This document shows positions 58,515-64,000 of a stretch of DNA of 64,000 bases, piece after piece. Under the pieces are notes generated by a model, which was not told the DNA's origin, did no database searches, and saw nothing but the letters and a program-made list of their open reading frames with translations. Both the position numbers and the translations under genes were made by a program. How positions within the stretch are numbered: the first letter of the stretch is position 1; each line of letters begins with the position of its first letter. The stretch comes from Pseudeuparius sepicola (Eukaryota > Arthropoda > Insecta > Coleoptera > Anthribidae): assembly GCA_963920635.1 (NCBI GenBank), contig OY987299.1, positions 66,756,692 to 66,820,691 of the forward strand, in the 5' to 3' direction.

Positions 58515-58934
58515 ATGATGTTGAGTGCAGAATACCTGTTACTTCATTCTCTGATTATCAATAACATAATATACGTCTATAAACCGTATGACGTAAACGA
58601 TGTTGCTATTTGTATGGATGATTCATTAAATTGCATTTCATTAACTCCAACACCTACCACTGATGAAGTTGTAATGACAAATATACCAAGTAATATCAAA
58701 CAGTATAAACTTCGAATGATATTTGAAAATGGTACGGTCGCTGACACAGAGTGGGTTACACCAATTTCTGAAACGTTAAATGAACAAGTTACAACAGGTC
58801 AATCCCTAGAAAGCGTGATTTATTTTATTGCCACATGTTCCTCACTCTTGATTTTAAAATGGATGATTAAATTAATCCATAAGTTGGTGGAAAATCAATG
58901 GATTAAAAATCTAACAACAGTTGTGGAGCTATAG
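58515..58934 (+). CDS. Small membrane protein (inverted copy)
   Basis: 139 residues, identical to 46572-46991: signal-like start, two lumenal cysteines (AICMDDSLNC), a transmembrane segment near the C-terminus. AATAAAG follows within about 40 bases. Confidence 0.6.
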   Translation: MMLSAEYLLLHSLIINNIIYVYKPYDVNDVAICMDDSLNCISLTPTPTTDEVVMTNIPSNIKQYKLRMIFENGTVADTEWVTPISETLNEQVTTGQSLESVIYFIATCSSLLILKWMIKLIHKLVENQWIKNLTTVVEL

Positions 58935-59496
58935 TATTTGTGTAGTCTTAACATGTAATAAAGTTATGAAAATAAAAGTAGTTTCATTTTTTGTCAGCCA
59001 GTATTCTGACGGTCGTTGAAAATATCCCATCTGTGTTTTGTATCATGTTTGTAACATCCTATGCAAAAAGGAACCGATATGTGAGATCATATCAACATTC
59101 TCTGACCATCTGTGTTTTTTAAACATTCAACTGACGAGTTGAAATTTTGTCTCAAAAACATTCTCAGGGTTAGCCATCTGCATTTCGTAAACATTGAAAT
59201 CAGCGATTTTGCATGCCCGGGAATTCTGGTTAGCTCCACCCACTTGCACATGCGCAGCAAGCCTTCAAGGAGATAAGCCCAGCCCCTTTGTGGGAACCAC
59301 GCCTGCGCGTTTAGACGAGGAAAGCGAATGCACTATGTGGATTGGTGTGGTAGACTTTTCGACACACTCGATTGGGTCTTGGGTGTCCCCTCAAGAATAA
59401 TGCAAGCTCGGTAAAATTTTACATTATATCTTTGCTCTCAACTAAAATTTTCTTCAGTTCTGTGACCAGCATTAGTAATTCGTGAAACTTGTCATC
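58935..59496. other. Non-coding stretch (inverted copy)
   Basis: Complement of 46009-46571. The frame at 59194-59400 shows no domain. Confidence 0.4.
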
Positions 59497-60119
59497 ATGC
59501 AGTGCAGTGGGGCCAATATACTACAAGACATTATCATAACTGTAAGTTCAATGAAAAATATTATTTATCTTTAAACTTCTTTATGTCTCATTTAATGATT
59601 TTTTAAATTATTCTCTCATTAAGTGATTTTTGGTTATTTGGAATATGAGAAAAAGAATATTCAAGAAAAAAGAAAAGACTGTTACTATTCATTTGCTCAT
59701 AATTCAGTATTAATTTGAAAAATCAAACAAAAATATACTCAGATTTTTTCTCTTTGTTACAGCCATTGAACCAAAATAATGGTGATGTTGATTTATTTAC
59801 CTTACTTGGAGGGCAACAAACCCAACCCGAACCCGCACCTCAACCATCTACTTCAAAGAATCCAACAAGGAGGGGCAAAGGCAAGGGGAAAAATATGTCC
59901 CTGTTGCAATCGGTGAGGGAGGATGACAACATAAGTGTCATCAGTGATGTGACTGTTGGAGGTAACGAAGAGTTCTTCAACACACAGCAAATCCGGGGGC
60001 AAAGTCCAACAAGCTATTTACACAAAGTTAGGGGACACGCAAACGTCTTCTGTAAAAGGAAGATCAGCGATATAAAGGTGCAGAGAAATTCTCCATTCAT
60101 TATGTTATTATGTTTCTAA
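59497..60119 (+). CDS. Spliced Polinton gene (inverted copy)
   Basis: Exon 1 59497-59541, intron 59542-59762 (GTAAGT...TTACAG), exon 2 59763-60119; about 133 residues, same as 45386-46008. Whether the second exon ends at the TAA or splices again (a GTAAAA near 60052) cannot be told. Confidence 0.55.
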
Positions 60120-60632
60120 TTGACTGACCTTGCGCGCTCTTCCATCAAGATAAATCGATAAATTCATTAAATCACTCCCTAGAGAAAAGACATACGATAT
60201 TATTATTTTCCTTCGGACGATAAATTTTTATTTATCTTCGAGCGGTAAAATTTATAAACGTCGCTAGAAACAAGGATGGCATTTTACAGATAGATTGTGT
60301 TCGTGTCCAATTAACAGGTAGATATGATGAATGATGGATGTCTTCAATAGAAGGGTTGACACGTAATTTATCAGTTTGAAATCGACGGAAATAAGACGTT
60401 ACAGTGAAAAGGAATAGAAAGGGTGTAAATCGCTATTTTGGAACTGATAAATGGCCCTTTACAATGTGGTTTTGAATGAAACATCTATCCCAGATCCGTT
60501 TTAAATGAAATGAGCAGTACAGACACAATAAAATATCGAGTTTGGACTTTAGTCAAACTGATTTTACTCGTAAGTAATATCATAAGGGCATCTAATTTTT
60601 CCGAAAAAAATCTAAAAAACAGGTTGCTAAGT
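60120..60632. other. Outer end of the right arm, no clear gene
   Basis: Complement of 44867-45385, lacking six bases present there near 44952. A frame from ATG 60508 runs past the breakpoint. Confidence 0.35.
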
Positions 60633-62089
60633 CATGACTTGGTGGAATCTCGAGTCACCTCGACTTCCATCTCGTCTTGAGTGTCTAACTCCATATAGGA
60701 GTGGTAAAACGATAGCTTTAGACTTAGAACTTGATACTTTTTCAACATTCTTTCGATTTCTTAACATTAATGTGCCTACTAAAATGAACTTAAATGGTGG
60801 AAAAAATATGAGGAATTGGCGTAAAGCAACCACACTGGAAATTCTTATTAATCTGATCTTAAAAATATCAAGTGCTCTAGGTTTTAATATTCATGTGTCG
60901 ACAGCGCTCTAGGTAAATTTTAATATCCATGTAAATCCACCTGTTGAATGGGACCTAGAAGTACTAATGTTGATACAAGTACGTTTCTGTAATAGTTTTG
61001 TGGCGTTTAGATTTTTGCCGACAGGTGACCCGGCTGTTCGGAACCTAGATTCCACGTTTCTGCAAGTTTCTTACCCATAGGTGTCGCTCGCACACGGTTT
61101 CCGATGGAAAAGTATCACATTATTTGTCACCAAACGCATTAGCTGAGTCGGTAACACGGCTTTTCGCCTGGTAGCCTCTGGGATCTAATCACGTCAATTT
61201 TAAATATGGTTTTTGTTAAATTCGTCTATATATAAATCTGCGTTGAGGATATCTGCAGCTCTACCTCGCCAGAATCTTTTGGATGATAAACGAAAACTGA
61301 GTTATTTTTTTTTTATTTTCTCAAGAATTAATAAGTATTGGTTGACAAAAATGCGTTTTGTGACGCAACCAAGCGAAATACGCAAAAATAACAAGAGACA
61401 TTTTTTGTTCGTAGTGCATTGGAGAATGTAATTTTACTTTTTGGAAATAGGTACTTGCCGCTAAGCACATTTTTTAAAGAAAAATATGAAACCCCGTATC
61501 TACGCCACTGATGGAAGTTTGGAGCTCATATTGTTCACAATGGTGACTAAACTGCTAATACATACCAAATTTCAAAGCGATACAATTTGTTTAGAAATAA
61601 ACTTTAAAAAAATCGTTTTTTTTTAATTTTCAACCTGTATGTCGAAGACGAAGGTAGATAGAGCATATGTTTAAAGGAAAAAAGTCTTATTTTTAGCCAA
61701 AGAATCTCTAGTTAAATTTATTTCCAACAGTTGTGGGACACCCTGTATAGATGTGTTCCCGGAAACACGTCTGTGCATACCTATACCGTATAGAAGTGAG
61801 ATACTACACGGCTGTGGAATTTCTTGACAATGACTAGATTTTATTTATCAAGATTCTTAGTTCAGATTGTAACTTTTTCTTATAAGATGCAGCCTCTTCG
61901 CAAAATTTAATATTTGCTGTTCTCAGACCCAAGCAATTTTTGTCCTCTGCTAATCTCCAGATGTACTCACTAATTCTTCAACTAAAAATTGTTTCTCCGT
62001 AACGCTATTTTTGCCATCCAATTACGGCTTTTAAAGTTTTAGAAACTCGCCAGCTCATTCACCAACTATTTAAATTCCCCGAAATTTTG
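60633..62089. other. Unrecognised sequence between the two Polintons
   Basis: Starts at the arm breakpoint. Frames at 60634-60912 and 61213-61431 have no recognisable content. A motif GGGACACCCTGTATAG near 61737 resembles the ends of the MITE family at 21942, so a MITE fragment may end there. Confidence 0.4.
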
Positions 62090-62990
62090 ACATATTGTCA
62101 TCACTTCCGTCAACTGCGAACAAAGTTAAATTTTTCAAGGTTGAATCCAGGTGCCACGTGTCAAGATGACCACGAGATCATTGTCGTTAAATTTCATTGG
62201 TCTCCAAGGTGACCCCTTAGAGATCTTTAACTTATATGTGACCTTCATGTCAAGGTAACCCCATCGTATTTTCAAATTTCCCGCATTTTTTGCCATATTG
62301 ACGTCACTTCCGTCAACTGCGAGCAAAGTTTTTTGTAATTCAAGGTGCCACGGTCAACACGAGATTATTAACCTTCAGGTGACCCCTTAAAGATCATCGG
62401 TCTCACTTAATTGACAACTACAGGTCATTTTCAAATTTCCCGCCTTGGCGATCATCTTGTGACGTCACTTCCGCTCCCAGAAAAAGTGCCACGTGTCAAG
62501 GTGACCCCTTAAAGTTCATTGACCTTCAGGTTAACAAGGTGACCTCTTAAAGTTCATTGACCTTCAAGTCAAGGTTAACAAGGTGACCTCTTAAAGTTCA
62601 TTGACCTTTAGGCAAGGTTAACTCAAGGTGACCTCTTTAAGTTCATTGACCTTCAGGTCAAGGTTAACAAGGTGACCTCTTAAAGTTCATTGACCTTTAG
62701 GTCAAGGTTAACAAGGTGACCTCTTAAAGTTCATTGACCTTCAGGGGTTAACAATGTGACCTCTTAAAGTTCATTGACCTTTAGTTCAAGGTTAACAAGA
62801 TGACCCCTTAAAGTTCATTGAACCGGCGGGTCAATGACCCCTTAAAGGTTATCGATCTGGTAACCCCTTGACCTCTAGATAACCTTCAGGTCAAGGTTAA
62901 CAAGGTGACCCCTTAAAGTTCATTGAACCCGCAGGTCAAGGTCATTTTCAAATTTCCCGCCTTGGCGGCCATCTTGTGACGTCACGTGAC
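62090..62990. repeat. Subterminal repeats of a second Polinton-like element
   Basis: About nine units of 41-45 bases built on GGTTAACAAGGTGACCTC and TTAAAGTTCATTGACCTT between about 62500 and 62930. Longer repeats with TGACGTCACTTCCG and GCCACGTGTCAAG occur at about 62100, 62290 and 62455. TTGACCTT and AGGTCAAGG half-sites run throughout. The block is followed by CTTGGCGGCCATCTTGTGACG, which resembles the GGCCGCCAAGGTCAAGG of the other Polinton terminus. Confidence 0.75.
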
Positions 62991-63107
62991 CTCGGGAATG
63001 ACGTAGCCAATTTGCACGCTTTTTCAAGGTCGTGGGTTAGAACTCTCTTTGTACTACTACTTACGTCAACGGTAAATTTGCGGTCAAAGAGTTAGGGATA
63101 TTTGATA
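62978..63107 (+). promoter_or_regulatory. Possible promoter region with CRE and E-box
   Basis: GTGACGTCACGTGACC combines a CRE-like TGACGTCA and an E-box CACGTG, 110-130 bases before the first ATGs at 63102 and 63108. No clear TATA box. Confidence 0.35.
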
Positions 63108-63515
63108 TGGAGTCTTGGGAAGTCACCTCCAAGTATTTTTGCGTTGGTGACTACAAAAAGCTCACCTCCAAGGACGCATGCAGTGGGTGAGCAGAAATTT
63201 ACAAAGCCTGGGGACGATTGTGAGACGGATCAACCGCAGGAAAGTATTGTTGAAGTGTTCCGATGTCTGGGTGCCGGTGATCAGAAAATAGCCTACAAAG
63301 GAGGATGTGTGGAGAAGGATCTCTTGCAGACATCTGGTTATGGACAATTGGGATATAACATCGAGAACATGGGGTGCCCCAAGTTTGATGTTCTAGTCCA
63401 GATGCATCCAAAATTTTACCAGGACGTTAAAAAGAAACAGTGCAACAGACATATTATGGAGCAAAAAGCTCTACATTGCCTTGAATTGATTTTTTTCGCA
63501 GAATATGTAAGATGA
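63102..63515 (+). CDS. Candidate gene of the second Polinton, unknown
   Basis: 137 codons open from GTT/ATG region 63102. The second half looks protein-like (QTSGYGQLGYNIENMGCPKF, VKKKQCNRHIMEQKALHCLE), and AATAAA follows at 63521. Position matches gene X of the other Polinton, just inside the subterminal repeats, but I see no clear likeness to it. Another frame opens at ATG 63108 (MESWEVTSKYFCVGDYKK) and stops after 27 codons, so the true start may be there with a frameshift. Function unknown. Confidence 0.4.
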   Translation: MIWSLGKSPPSIFALVTTKSSPPRTHAVGEQKFTKPGDDCETDQPQESIVEVFRCLGAGDQKIAYKGGCVEKDLLQTSGYGQLGYNIENMGCPKFDVLVQMHPKFYQDVKKKQCNRHIMEQKALHCLELIFFAEYVR

Positions 63516-63689
63516 CACAATAAAATTTCAAAGTATACTTTTGTTTTATTTAACTCCAGATGGTCCAGAAGCAGCACTTTTAACCTGTTATCAAATAAAA
63601 AATGGTTCTTTTAGGAAAGAACAAATTAAAAAAATGCTTCATATTTTCAAATTTTATTTAGTTTCTAAGAAAATTTAGACACAAATGAC
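63516..63689. other. AT-rich spacer
   Basis: No supported gene. Confidence 0.35.
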
Positions 63690-64000
63690 CACAGTTTATA
63701 AGCTGATAAGAATGTTGTTATATTCTACTTCAACCTCATTTCCTAAGTATCTGATGAGTTCTTTTGATGATTTCAGATTGCCAAGGCTGCCGAAATATTC
63801 ACTTTTTCCCTCTCCTGCGATACGCCACCCAATGAGACCCGGAGTTTCTCTGATCATCCAAATGATCAAGCAAATCTAAAGATCCTAGAGCACTAAGAGC
63901 ACCCAGTATAGGCAGAAGAGGGAGAAATCCTCCTTTCTTTTCTTGAAAGGGAATAATCCTAGGTATTTTTAATTTACCATTTCTACCAATTTTTTTAATG
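63690..64000 (-). pseudogene. Fused phospholipase/protease pseudogene of second Polinton
   Basis: On the minus strand, 64000-63880 reads KLKIPRIIPFQEKKGGFLPL and a following LGALSALGSL, matching the C-terminal region of the phospholipase protein (KVRIPRIIPFEANGGFLPL). It passes abruptly at about 63865 into GSHWVAYR, the histidine motif of the adenain protease. Downstream protease-like pieces follow in shifted frames (EYF, GNLKSSKEL, ending near an NCG at about 63690). A deletion has therefore fused two neighbouring genes and frameshifts finish it. The gene continues beyond the window edge. Confidence 0.75.

Larger units (their letters stand above)
53649..60632. repeat. Right arm of the 7-kb inverted repeat
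   Basis: Complement of 44867-51855. Beyond 60632 the sequence no longer matches the Polinton; inside 53649 it continues through Gypsy A to its 3' long repeat and the errantivirus flank. Confidence 0.95.
53961..60632. mobile_element. Truncated inverted copy of the Polinton right third
   Basis: Starts with the terminal repeat AGTAGTGAGTC next to AACATC of Gypsy A and runs through gene X, phospholipase, protease, penton, short capsid gene, membrane gene and spliced gene. It is cut at 60632, without integrase, ATPase or polymerase. Confidence 0.9.

Noticed and set aside
60634..60912. 92-codon frame just outside the inverted-repeat arm
   Set aside because: Starts two bases from a rearrangement junction and has no recognisable content.
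62500..62930. Regular 41-45 base repeats considered as a satellite or CRISPR
   Set aside because: Units are contiguous with no unique spacers, and they adjoin Polinton-type sequence; called subterminal repeats.
63162..63411. Minus-strand frames of 61 and 70 codons opposite the candidate gene at 63102
   Set aside because: Overlap each other in different frames; no motif.

Overview
This is AT-rich animal DNA, most likely from an insect or another arthropod. It carries Ty3/Gypsy retrotransposons of arthropod type, an errantivirus-like element with an envelope gene, and Polinton/Maverick (adintovirus-like) elements, plus short arthropod-like core promoters (TATA box with a TCAGT-type initiator about 30 bases downstream) and several foldback or MITE elements. 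I see no bacterial features, CRISPR array, rRNA or tRNA. Only one small candidate host exon (992-1170, minus) stands out; almost everything else is mobile DNA.

Layout. 1-2792: AT-rich flank with one MITE. 2793-21387: two near-identical head-to-tail units of about 9.3 kb (2793-12070 and 12071-21387). Each holds a small Polinton-type gene and a minus-strand Gypsy element (long repeats, gag, protease, broken RNase H and integrase) whose reverse-transcriptase region is replaced or lost around a 1.2-kb insert. 21388-23949: two MITE/foldback elements in otherwise unrecognised sequence. 23950-51855 is a nest: a decayed Polinton penton gene is interrupted by a minus-strand errantivirus fragment (24383-27393); that is interrupted by a CsRn1-like Gypsy element (from 27394, target duplication ATGTT); and that is interrupted by a 21.6-kb Polinton (29942-51544, termini AG...CT, target duplication GATGTT at both ends).

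The Polinton carries, left to right: a terminal inverted repeat holding gene X; an unknown minus-strand gene split by a 1.8-kb transposon; a packaging ATPase with an internal in-frame duplication; a conserved Polinton protein with a frameshift; a small fibre-like protein; a chromodomain integrase; an unknown 225-residue protein; a duplicated small zinc protein; a broken protein-primed-type DNA polymerase B (minus); a divergent paralogue of gene X; and then on the minus strand a spliced gene, a small membrane protein, a shortened major capsid protein, a penton, an adenain-type protease, a phospholipase A2-like protein and a second gene X in the right terminal repeat. Replication and integration genes thus sit on the left and virion genes on the right. 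The broken polymerase and shortened capsid protein mean this copy is unlikely to be autonomous.

44867-51855 recurs in inverted orientation at 53649-60632, almost base for base. The 1.8-kb spacer holds the Gypsy integrase, its 3' repeat and the other flank of the errantivirus, so the second arm is an inverted copy of the same nested locus with a different breakpoint. 60633-62090 has no gene I recognise. 62090-64000 looks like the end of another Polinton: subterminal repeats rich in AGGTCA half-sites, a candidate gene and a fused phospholipase/protease pseudogene running off the window.
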